From positions 1 through 35,885 of the forward strand of contig CAIWHP010000067.1 of the NCBI GenBank assembly GCA_903912445.1: DNA of 35,885 nt, given 5' to 3'. Within the stretch, counting starts at the first letter, position 1, and the number at the start of each line of letters is the position of its first letter. Both the position numbers and the translations under genes were made by a program. The stretch comes from an uncultured Lentisphaerota bacterium. GTDB lineage: Bacteria > Verrucomicrobiota > Kiritimatiellia > CAIQIC01. Shown here piece by piece: positions 23,972-33,600 of the stretch. The notes beneath the pieces were generated by a model. That model was not told where the DNA came from and ran no database searches. It saw only the letters and a program-made list of their open reading frames with translations.

Positions 23972-26761
23972 ATGGGGAAGACGACCAGCCGATGTGGCGC
24001 GACGGCGGCCTTGGGCGGCCGGCTCGGAGCGCACTGCCGCCGGGCCGGCCTTGTCCTCGCCGCACTGGTGTGGCTGGGCGCCGGCCGGGTGGCGGTCGCC
24101 AGCCTGCTGGACGAGTATACGGTCCGCCGGTGGACCCTGGAGGATGGCCTGCCAGCGGAGGCGATCACCTCGCTGGCCCAAACGGAAGATGGCTTCCTCT
24201 GGTGTACCACGGCCCGGCAGCGGGTGCGGTTTGACGGCGTGCGCTTTGTCGTCGCCCCGCGCCAGGAGGCGGACCGCCCCGCGCCCAGCGCCGTGTCCGC
24301 GCAAGACACCCCGCCCGGTTGCGAGCCCCGGCAGGTGACGCTGCTGACACGCGGGCCGGGGCCCCGCGTGTGGGTGCTGGCCAACGGCGAACTGTTTTCC
24401 AAGGATCAGGCCACCTGGCAGCGCCTGACGCTGCCGGCAGGCGTGCGGGAGGGCACGGAGCAATTGACCGCCTTGCTGGCGGATGAGGCGGGCGCCTTGT
24501 GGGCCGGCGGGGTGCATGGCGTCTATCGCCTCCAGCAGGCCCAGTGGAGCGAACTGACGGACCGCGACGGGGTCTTCCCTTGGGATGTGCGCTGCCTGGC
24601 GATCGACTGCGATCAAAACATCTGGATCGGCACCAGCGGCGGGCTGCTGCGGCTGCGCCGCAAGGTGCTGCAAGCGTTTCGCACGGGACAGTCGACGGGC
24701 GCTGAGATCATCACCGCCCTGCTGGCGGAAACTCCGACCAACATCTGGGTCGGCCTGGCCGGCTCGGGATTGCTGGGCGGGCCACCCGCCAATCTCTGTC
24801 CGGTGCGGCTCGGGGCGCTGTCGCAACGCATCACCATCTCCTCGCTGTTGCGCGGACGCGCCGGCGCACTGTGGATCGGCACCCAGGGCGACGGGCTGTG
24901 GCGCTGGCGGAATGGCCTGGCGGAGCGCATCCTGCCCGCACCGGAAAACCAGCGGCCCGCCGACGGCATCAGCGCGCTGCTGGAGGACCGCCGGGGTGTG
25001 CTGTGGGTGGGCACGTGGCAAGGGCTGCAGCAGGTGAACGCGGCAGGGCGGTTGGTGACGGCCCCCGCCCGGGGTGCAGGCGGCGCGGCGCGGAGCTTGC
25101 CGGAAGAAATGGTCCAGGCGCTCTACGAAGACGCGGCGGGCGGGATCTGGGTCGGCTATCAAAGCGCGGGTGTGCTGCACCTGGCGCCCGACGGGGGCGC
25201 GCGGTGGTACGACCGGAAAACAGGGTTGCCCAGCAATTCCATCCGCGCCCTGTTTCAGGATGCCGAAGGCGTTTTTTGGATCGGCACCACGGGCGGGCTG
25301 GTGCGTTGGCAGGGCGCGTCGCAGCAGGCTTTCACGCGCGCCAACGGCTTGGTGGACGACTCCATCCTGCAGATTTTGGAGGACGACTTCGGTTATCTTT
25401 GGCTGGGCACACGCCGCGGCATCATGCGGGTCAAGAAAGCGGAGTTCGCCCAGGTGACGGCGGGCCACAAGAAGATGCTCGCCGCCCGCGCCTTCGGGGT
25501 GGATGAGGGCATGTTCGACCCGGAGTGCACGGGCCGGCTGGGGGCTCGTGCCGGGCGGACGGCGGATGGACACCTGTGGTTCCCCACGGTGAAAGGCCTC
25601 GTCATGGCCGCCCCGCAAACGCTGCCCCGCCAGACCTGTCCCGTGGTGGCCTACGTCGAAGAAATCCGCGTTGCGCAACAAGTGGTGTATACCGCCGCAC
25701 TCGCAGTGGCGCGGGCGCCTCAGGCGCCCCCGCCCAGCCTTGAGCTGCCGCGCGGGCAGCGCGAGGTGGCGTTCCTCTTCACGGCGCCGCTGCTGACGGT
25801 GCCAGAGCGTGCGTATTTCAAGTTCCAGCTGACGGGCCATGATGTCGGCTGGTCGCAGGCGGCCACCGAACGGGTGGCCCAGTACGCCCGGCTCACGCCG
25901 GGCACCTATACGTTCCGCGTGATGGTGCGCGATCGCGATGGCGACTGGAGCCAGCCGGCCGCCCTCAGCATCGTGGTGCCGTCCTTTTTTTGGGAGACCA
26001 CCTGGTGGTGGCTGCTGGTGCTGACGGGGGTCGTGGCGGGCACGGTCGGGGTGGTCCACGCGCTCGATAAGCGGCAAACCGCCCGCCAGCTCCGCGAGTT
26101 GGAACAGCGCAACGCGGTGGAGCGCGAGCGCGGGCGCATCGCCCGCGACATCCACGACGATGTGGGGGCCGGCTTGACGGAAATGGCCATGCTCAGCGAG
26201 CTGGCCCAGGCGGAGGGCCGCCCGCCCGGCGAACAGCGCGCGCACCTCGACAACATCTTCCGCCGCGCCCGGCAGCTGGTGCATTCGCTGGATGAGATCG
26301 TTTGGGCCATCAATCCGGCGAACGATACGCTGGAGAGCCTGATTTCCTATATCGGCGAGTTTGCGCAGGATTTTCTGGGCGTGGCAGGTCTGGTCTGCCG
26401 GCTGGATTTGCCGGTCAACCCGCCCGCGCTCGTGCTCGGTTCCGCGCTGCGCCACCATGTGTGCCTCGCCGTCAAGGAATCCCTGCACAACATCGTCAAA
26501 CACGCGGACGCCAGCGAAGTGCATGTGGTGGCCCAGCTCGCCGGCCAGGAGTTGATGATCCGCATCCAAGACAACGGGCGCGGCTTCGCGGATGTGGAGG
26601 TCGGGGGCGTGGCCAGCGGCCACGACGGCCTGACCAACCTGCAGGCCCGGCTCGATGAGATCGGCGGCTGCCTGCTCCGGGAAAGCCGGCCGGGCGCGGG
26701 CACCTGCCTCGTGCTGTCGGTAAAATTACCGACTACAGCGGGGGCGGCCGGAAAGCCATGA
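23972..26761 (+). CDS. Sensor histidine kinase with periplasmic double propeller (Reg_prop, Y_Y_Y, HisKA_3, HATPase)
   Basis: This 929-residue kinase has an N-terminal signal or anchor segment (AGLVLAALVWLGAGRVAVA), then many two-component regulator propeller repeats (WTLEDGLPAEAITSLAQTEDGFLW, NIWIGTSGGLLRL, GALWIGTQGDGLWRW, GVFWIGTTGGLVRW, GYLWLGTRRGIMRV). A Y_Y_Y domain follows (VAFLFTAPLL to GTYTFRVMVRDRDGDWS). One membrane helix lies at about 675-697 (WWWLLVLTGVVAGTVGVVHAL). The cytoplasmic part has a HisKA_3 dimerisation domain with phospho-acceptor His728 in ARDIHDDVGAGLTEM, an N box (KESLHNIVKHA) and a G box (IQDNGRGF). It lacks the fused receiver of hybrid kinases. The propeller probably senses a ligand outside the membrane, often a glycan in related systems. 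Its stop overlaps the start of the response regulator gene. Confidence 0.93.
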   Translation: MGKTTSRCGATAALGGRLGAHCRRAGLVLAALVWLGAGRVAVASLLDEYTVRRWTLEDGLPAEAITSLAQTEDGFLWCTTARQRVRFDGVRFVVAPRQEADRPAPSAVSAQDTPPGCEPRQVTLLTRGPGPRVWVLANGELFSKDQATWQRLTLPAGVREGTEQLTALLADEAGALWAGGVHGVYRLQQAQWSELTDRDGVFPWDVRCLAIDCDQNIWIGTSGGLLRLRRKVLQAFRTGQSTGAEIITALLAETPTNIWVGLAGSGLLGGPPANLCPVRLGALSQRITISSLLRGRAGALWIGTQGDGLWRWRNGLAERILPAPENQRPADGISALLEDRRGVLWVGTWQGLQQVNAAGRLVTAPARGAGGAARSLPEEMVQALYEDAAGGIWVGYQSAGVLHLAPDGGARWYDRKTGLPSNSIRALFQDAEGVFWIGTTGGLVRWQGASQQAFTRANGLVDDSILQILEDDFGYLWLGTRRGIMRVKKAEFAQVTAGHKKMLAARAFGVDEGMFDPECTGRLGARAGRTADGHLWFPTVKGLVMAAPQTLPRQTCPVVAYVEEIRVAQQVVYTAALAVARAPQAPPPSLELPRGQREVAFLFTAPLLTVPERAYFKFQLTGHDVGWSQAATERVAQYARLTPGTYTFRVMVRDRDGDWSQPAALSIVVPSFFWETTWWWLLVLTGVVAGTVGVVHALDKRQTARQLRELEQRNAVERERGRIARDIHDDVGAGLTEMAMLSELAQAEGRPPGEQRAHLDNIFRRARQLVHSLDEIVWAINPANDTLESLISYIGEFAQDFLGVAGLVCRLDLPVNPPALVLGSALRHHVCLAVKESLHNIVKHADASEVHVVAQLAGQELMIRIQDNGRGFADVEVGGVASGHDGLTNLQARLDEIGGCLLRESRPGAGTCLVLSVKLPTTAGAAGKP
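26716..26733. promoter_or_regulatory. 18-bp palindrome, candidate response-regulator site 1
   Basis: GTCGGTAAAATTACCGAC is a palindrome with 8-bp arms (GTCGGTAA/TTACCGAC) around AA. It lies at the end of the kinase coding sequence, encoding part of SVKLPTT, 24 bp before the regulator ATG at 26758. Its exact reverse complement recurs at 27432-27449. Symmetry and placement suggest a binding site for the NarL-type dimer, giving autoregulation; this is inference. Confidence 0.6.
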
Positions 26762-27414
26762 TGACTCCAGAGAGCCACCGCACCATGCCGATCCGCGTTT
26801 CCATCGTAGAGGACGACACCGCCTTACGTCGCACGATGGCGGACGTGCTGCGGCAGGCGGAGGACTGCGCCTTCGTCGGCGCGTATGGCAGCGCCGAGGA
26901 GGCTTTGCGCGAAATCCCCCAAGACCCGCCCCAGGTGCTGTTGATGGACATCGACCTGCCGGGCATGAACGGCGTCGAGTGTGTCCGCCAACTGGCCGAC
27001 CTGGCGCCGCAAACGCAGATCCTGATGCTGACCGTGTTCAAGGACGCCCCCTCGATTTTCAACGCGCTTTCGGCCGGGGCCGTCGGTTACCTCGTCAAGC
27101 CGGTGCGCTCCGCCCAGCTGGTCGAGGCGATTCACGATGTCTACGGCGGCGGCGCGCCCATGACCAGCAGCATCGCCCGCAAAGTCGTGCAGACCTTCCA
27201 ACGGGCCGCACCGCCGGTCGTGCCGGATGCGGAACATCTCTCCCCGCGGGAACAGGAAGTCCTCGACCTGCTCGCGCAAGGCTACCTCTACAAAGAGATC
27301 GCCGAACGCACCGGCTCCAGCTACGCCACCATCCGCACGCATATCGAACGCATCTACCAGAAGTTGCACGTCCATTCGCGCGCGCAGGCCGTGGCGCACG
27401 TGCAGCACCGCTAA
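26758..27414 (+). CDS. NarL/FixJ-family response regulator
   Basis: The product has 218 residues from ATG 26758 (a second ATG follows immediately and another lies at 26785). The receiver starts MPIRVSIVEDD with the acidic pair, has the phospho-acceptor Asp64 in LLMDIDLPGMNG, the switch Thr in ILMLTVF and the conserved Lys in GYLVKPV. The output domain is a LuxR-type helix-turn-helix (LSPREQEVLDLLAQGYLYKEIAERTGSSYATIRTHIERIYQKLHVHSRAQAV). It is the partner of the upstream kinase: start and stop overlap (ATGA), so translation is coupled. Start 26785 would give the more typical receiver N-terminus but loses the overlap. Palindromic candidate binding sites lie both before and after the gene. Target genes probably include the downstream repeat protein. 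Confidence 0.95.
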   Translation: MMTPESHRTMPIRVSIVEDDTALRRTMADVLRQAEDCAFVGAYGSAEEALREIPQDPPQVLLMDIDLPGMNGVECVRQLADLAPQTQILMLTVFKDAPSIFNALSAGAVGYLVKPVRSAQLVEAIHDVYGGGAPMTSSIARKVVQTFQRAAPPVVPDAEHLSPREQEVLDLLAQGYLYKEIAERTGSSYATIRTHIERIYQKLHVHSRAQAVAHVQHR

Positions 27415-27431
27415 GCCCCCGCCCGCCGCCT

Positions 27432-27449
27432 GTCGGTAATTTTACCGAC
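27432..27449. promoter_or_regulatory. 18-bp palindrome, candidate response-regulator site 2
   Basis: GTCGGTAATTTTACCGAC is the exact reverse complement of the site at 26716-26733. It lies 17 bp after the regulator stop and about 215 bp before the start of the giant repeat protein. It could also act as a hairpin in RNA, but its lack of a T-run makes a terminator unlikely. Confidence 0.6.
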
Positions 27450-27567
27450 TACCCGCTAGCGCCTGCAAAACGCTAGTCATACGCGGTTCGTGAAAGATTT
27501 TGGCCTTGGGCATGAGCGGAACCGGCGGCAAAACTCGAAATTTTTTATGCGGCGGCCCTCGGCGGCC

Positions 27568-27616
27568 GTTCCAAGGCTTGGAAAAGAGTGGATGGTCTTG
27601 GTCCAACGTTTGGAAA
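27568..27616. repeat. Paired 17-bp palindromes upstream of the giant repeat protein (pair 4)
   Basis: GTTCCAAGGCTTGGAAA (27568-27584) and GGTCCAACGTTTGGAAA (27600-27616) have centres 32 bp apart and lie 49 to 98 bp before the ATG at 27666, a good position for control of that gene. The rest of the 27450-27567 stretch shows only a weak CTAGCG/CGCTAG hairpin and no gene. Confidence 0.7.
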
Positions 27617-27665
27617 ATGTACGGCACCGCGCGGGCGGGTATCACGTGAGCAACGGAGAGTTACC

Positions 27666-30600
27666 ATGAATCCAGGGACGAAATGTGGGCGAAATTTTGT
27701 GGCGGGCGCGTGCGTGGCCGCGGCGCTGTGGGCGGGGCCGGCCCAGGCGCAGCAGACCAGCGCCTGGACGGTGGATGCCAACGGCTCGTGGACCAACAAC
27801 GCCAACTGGAACCCGGCGAACTTTGCCACCGGCGCGACGGCGATCGCCTATTTCACCAACAACATTACGGCCAACCGGCTTGTCACCAACGACGTGCTGA
27901 TCACGCTGGGACAGTTGTGGATCGGCGACGCCAGCGCTGCGAGCACCTTCACCATCACCAACAAGCCCGGCGGCAGTTTTGTGTTCGACAACGGGGCCGG
28001 CCCGGCGGTGATCAATAAATTCAGCGGTGGCTTGGATGTGATCTATGGGAACATGGCCCTGAAGAGCAGCCTGATCCTCTCGAACACGGTGGGCTCCGCC
28101 GGCATCCTGACGCTGAACGGGACGATCTCCGATGCGACCCCCGGCGTCTACAAGTCGCTGACCAAGGAAGGGGTCGGCACGGTGGTCCTCGGCTCCACCA
28201 ACACCTACGGCGGGCAGACGGTGATCAACGGCGGCGTGCTGCGGATTATGCATGGCAACTGGATCAACGCTTCCAGCAATTTGCTGCTCAATGGCGGCGT
28301 GCTGGAATTCGGCAGCAACAACTACACCCGGACGAGCTTGGGCACGGGCAGCAACCAGATGCAAATTCTCGGCGGCGCCTCGGGTTTCAGTGTATACAGC
28401 CCGCAAGACAATGGCCGCTCGGTGGTCATCGGCACGGCGGGTTCGTCCTTGAAGTGGGGCAGCACCTATTTCAACCCCGACACGTTGATCCTCCAGTCGG
28501 CCACGGCCAACCGCAATCTGACGCTGGATAATACCCTCGACCTCAATGGCATGGTCCGCACGATCGAGGTGAATGCCAATGTGGCGGTCCTGAACCGGGC
28601 CGTGACGAACAGCACGGGCAGCGCCGGGCTGACGAAGACCGGGGCCGGCACGCTCCGCCTGGAGAACGACGCGAACAGCTGGGATGGCCCCACGACGGTC
28701 AACGGCGGCATTCTGCGCGTCGGCAACGCCACGCTCACCTCCACCGCATTGCCCGGCAGCAATCTGGTGCTGAGCAATGGCGTGCTGGAATTCAACTACG
28801 GCAGCGCCGGGAGCGTCTTCACGCGCGACCTGGGCACCGGGCCGGGGCAGGTATACCTCGCCCCCGGCTCGACCAGCGGCTTCAGCGTGGCCAACGCGCC
28901 GCGCACGTTCAATCTGGGTGGCGATGGCCACCTGATCCAATGGGGCGTCGATATGAATCCCGACGCCCTCGTGTTGAATGAAACCACGGCCGGCGCCACG
29001 CTGACCTTCGCGAACGGTCTCGATCTCAACGGCGCCAACCGCCTGCTCAACGTCAATGCCATTTCCGCGGTGTTGGCCGGCCTCGTCACCAACACCGGAG
29101 GGACCGCGGCCGGGCTGATCAAGGCCGGCGCCGGCACCCTGCTGATCGAGGACGCGAACTACGTCTACGACGGGCCGACGATCGTCAGGGCCGGCAACCT
29201 GCAGTTGGGCAATTACCGGACGAGCAACGGCACGCTGCCGGGCGCGATCAGCAACACCGCTGGCACCGTGATCTTTGCCAATGCCACAGCCCAAACCATC
29301 GGCAATGCCCTCAGCGGCGCGGGCACCTTCGCCAAGTACAGCTCGGCCCCGTTGACGTTGACCGGTTCCAACAGCCTGTTCACCGGCACCCTCAACGCCT
29401 GGGCCGGCGAGTTGATCTTGGACTACTCGGCCGCCAACGCGCCGTCCAATGGCATCGGCGGGGCGGGCTCGGCCCTCGGGCTGCAGGGCGGCACGCTGAC
29501 CGTCCTCGGCGGCGCCGATGGCGTCAATTCGCAGATCTTCAGGGCGGCGACCATCACCGCCGGCTCGTCCTCGATCGTCGTGACCAACCTCGGGGCGGCG
29601 ACGACCCTGGTGCTGTCGAATATCACCCGTGCCGCCAACAGCGGCGGCGTGTTGGACTTCAACGTGTACGCCGGCGGCAACATCCTGACCACCAACAAGA
29701 TCATCGCCGCCTCCTTCGGCATCCTGGGCGGCTACGCCACGGTGGGGCGCGCGGACTGGGCCACGGTCGATGCCTCCAGCAATGTGGTCGCCTACACGGC
29801 CTACACCGATGTCTCCGGCGGCGGCACCATCGTCGACAGCTCGAACCAGAACATCAGGCTCTCCGGCGCGGGCGATGTGACGTTGGCGGCCCCGTCGAAC
29901 TCCATCAACACCTTGCTGCTCGCCAGCGACGGCCAGGCGCACACCATCGCCACCAGCGGGCAGCTGCTCCGCCTCGGCACCATGGGTGGCGTCCTGCTGC
30001 CCAGCGGCGCGGGCGCCCTCACCATCGGCGCCAGCGCCAACGACGGGCGCCTCACGGCCGGCCTCGGGAACAACGCCGCGGGCGAGCTGATCCTGCTGAA
30101 CAACTCGGCCAGCCCGCTCACCATCAATGCCGGCCTGACCAACAACGGCTCGGGCGCCCTGACCGTCACCATCGGTGGCACGGGTGCGGTGACGTTCAAC
30201 GGCAACAACCGCTATAACGGCAACCTCTACATCGTGGGCGGCGGCGCCGTGACGATGGCCGAGGGCAGCACCAACCTGCTCGCCGCCGGCCAGCTTTTGC
30301 TCGACCGGGGCAGCCTCGTGGTGTCTGGCGTGCTCTCCGGCGCAGGCACCGGAAACGACCATATTGGCGGGCAAAACTACGGCGACAGCGGCACGCTGAC
30401 CTTGGCGGGGACAGGGCAGTACCTCCGCACCAACGGGAACACCCAGGTCTATCTGGGCAATCAATTCAGCAGCCTCGGCGTCCTGAACATTCAGGACAGC
30501 GCCGTGTACAGCAACACCTACCGGACGCTCATCGGCAACAGCGGCTCCGGCGTCGTGAACCAGACGGGCGGCACCTACTACAACAAGGACAACACATACC

Positions 30601-33600
30601 TCGGCTACAACGGCGCCGGGGTCAACGGCTTCGGCGCCGGTGGCGTCGGCCAGTATTCCTTGAGCGCTGGCGTTTTCACCAATGGTGGCATCCTTTACCT
30701 CGGCAACAGTGGCGTCGGGGAGTTCCAGCAAAGCGGCGGGACCGTGGGCGTTGCGGGCGAGCTCCGGATCGGCGCTGGCTCCGCCTCGGTGGGCACCTAC
30801 CAGCTGACCGGCGGCTCCGTGGTCATCTCGAACAACGCCGGCATCGGCTATGGCATCGGCTCCCGCGGCGCCTTCACGATGAGCGGCGGGACGGTGAGTG
30901 TCGTGAGCGCCACCACGGTCGCCGGCGGCGTCGGTGCGAGGGGCACCTTGTCGCTGAGCGATGGGCTGTGGACGAATACCGGAGCGATGTACATCGGTAG
31001 CGGTGCCGGTGCCACCGGCGAGGTGTTTCAGACCGGCGGGGCCGTGGGCGTTTTGGGCGAAGTCCGGATCGGCGCTAACATAGCTGCGATGGGCACCTAC
31101 CAGCTGACCAGTGGGAGTTTGAACATAGTGGGCAATACCACCATCGGCTATGGCGTCGGCTCCCTCGCCACCTTCGCGATGAGCGGCGGGACCGTGAGGG
31201 TCGTGGGCGCCACCACGGTCGCCAGTGGCGTCGGCTCGATGGGTTCCTTCAAGCTGAACGACGGGCTGCTGACCGTCGTTGGGACCACGACGATCGGCCT
31301 GGGCATTGGTGCCACCGGCGTGATGTTCCAGACGGGTGGCGCCTATGGCGGTGGCGGTTTGAACGTCTCCTCCGGCGCCGGCGGCCATGGGTTCTACCAG
31401 TTGACCGGCGGCACCATGTCGAACTCGACCTACCAGCAGATCGGCAACAGCGGCAACGGCCTCTTCTATCTCCTGGGCGGCACCAACACGCTCACCTCGA
31501 GCCAAGGCCTCCTGACGGGCAACGGCACGGGCACCGGTGTCGTCTACATCGCGGGCGGGACCGTCAGAAGTCCCACGGCCGAGTTGACGGCCGGTTGGAA
31601 CACCACCGGCCGTAGCGAAATCACCGTCGGCGAAGATGCCAACGTCATCATCGGCAATGCGGTCGCGTTTAACCGGGGCGGCACCACGACCAACTTCCTG
31701 AACCTCAACGGCGGCGTCCTGCAATCTACGAAGATGTACAAGAACGTGGCCGGCGGCTTGAGCATCGTGAATTTCGATGGCGGCACGTGGCGCCTGGGCG
31801 CCGCCGGCACGGTGCTGGGCACCGGCGCAGGTGGCGTCGGCGCGGTGGACGCCGCCTATGTGTGGGATGGTGGCGCCATCATCGATTCCTCCAACTTCAA
31901 CATTACCATCGCCCAGAGCCTGCTCGCCCCGACCGGCAGCGGCGTGGCGAGCATCCCGTGGAGCGGCGCGCTCGGCGGCTACAGCGGCGCACCGTACGTG
32001 CTGCTCAGCGGCGGCAGCGGCACCGGGGCGACGGCGGTGGCCCTGTTCGATTTCAGCAGCGGCACCGTGACGGGCCTCGTCCTCACCAGCGCCGGCGTCG
32101 GCTATCTGCCGGGCGACACCGTCGCGGTCACCCTGACCGGCGGCGGGAGCACCAATATCGCGCTCGGCAACGCCACGCTCGCGGCCAACACCAGCGGCGG
32201 TCTGACCAAGCTGGGCTCGGGTACGCTCATTTTCAATGCGACGAACACCTACGTGGGGCCGACGGTGGTCAATGGCGGCGTGCTGCGCCTGACGGATTCC
32301 CGGTTCATCGATGCCTCGCGCAACCTGCTGCTCAACAGCGGCGTGGTGGAAATCGTCAGCAACAATTTTGCGCGCGGCGCCGGCCTGGGCGCGGGCAGCA
32401 ACCAGGTCCAGCTCCTCGGCGGCGCCTCCGGCTTCAGCATTGCCAATGTCAATGGTAGAGATAACCGCACGGTGACGATCGGCTCAGGCGGCTCCAGCCT
32501 GCAGTGGGGCAGCACCTATTTCAATCCGGGCGCCTTCGTCCTGCAGTATTCGAATGCCGCGAATACCCTCACCCTGGATAATGCCATCGACCTCCATGGC
32601 GCGGTCCGCACGATCGAGACGGATGCCGGCGCGGCGACCATCAACCGGCCCATCACGAACAGCACGGGCAGCGCCGGGTTGCGGAAGACCGGTTCCGGCA
32701 CGCTCATCCTGGGTGGCTCCAACGCCTGGGATGGCCTCACGACGGTCAACGGTGGCGCGCTGCGCATCGGCAACACTCCGGCGGCCCTGCCGACCAACAA
32801 TACGCTGCTGCTCGACGGCGGCCTGCTGGAATTCGCCATGGATCATACCTACCTCAACCCGGTCATCGGCACGGGCGCGGGCAAGGTCACCTTGACCAAT
32901 GACGCCGGGTTCGGCACCTACAACAAGAATCGCACCGTCAACATCAACGGGAACACCAACCTGTTGACGTGGGGCGGGAGCGGCGATCCCTTGGAATATC
33001 TGGGCGCTTTGCTGTTGAACGGTCTCAGCGCCCAAGGCGCCATCACGCTGGGCAACGGTCTGGACCTGAACGGACAAACGCGCACCGTCACGGTGGGGTC
33101 GGCCTATGCCGTGCTCGACGGCCTGGTGACGAACACCGCGGGTACGTCCGCCGGGCTGGTCAAGAACGGCAGCGGCACGTTGCTCGTGTTCGGCGATAAC
33201 TACCGGCACGATGGCGCCATGACCATCGCCGCCGGCACGGTACAACTGGGCAACTTCTGGGGCGCGGCCACCCCCCTGCCGGGCATCAACGGCAATGCCG
33301 GCAATCTGACGAACAACAGCACGCTCACCCTCGCCAACACGGGCGATATGACGTGGAGCGGCAATATCGTCGGCAGCGGTCAGCTGTATAAGAGCAGCCG
33401 CGGCACGCTGACGCTGACCGGCACCAACGCCTATACCGGTAACACGACGATCAACCGCGGCACGCTTACCTTGGATTTTGCAGCGGGCGGCGCGCCCGCC
33501 ACCAACATCATCGGCACGGGCGCGATGTCAGCCTTGATCTTGGGCAACACGGGCTTTGACGGTGGCGTTTTGAACGTGCAGGGGGCCGCGGGGGCGGACA

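Noticed and set aside
23963-26623. An 886-codon minus-strand frame opposite the histidine kinase
   Set aside because: The plus strand encodes an unmistakable kinase. The minus product is rich in Gln, His, Arg and Pro with no motif.
27642-31724. A 1360-codon open frame on the minus strand across the giant protein gene
   Set aside because: It is antisense to a plus-strand frame with a signal peptide and clear beta-strand repeats. GC-rich repeat coding leaves the opposite strand free of stops, and the product is a low-complexity Ala/Gly/Val/Arg-rich series with no known domain. The 563-codon frame at 34083-35774 has the same cause.
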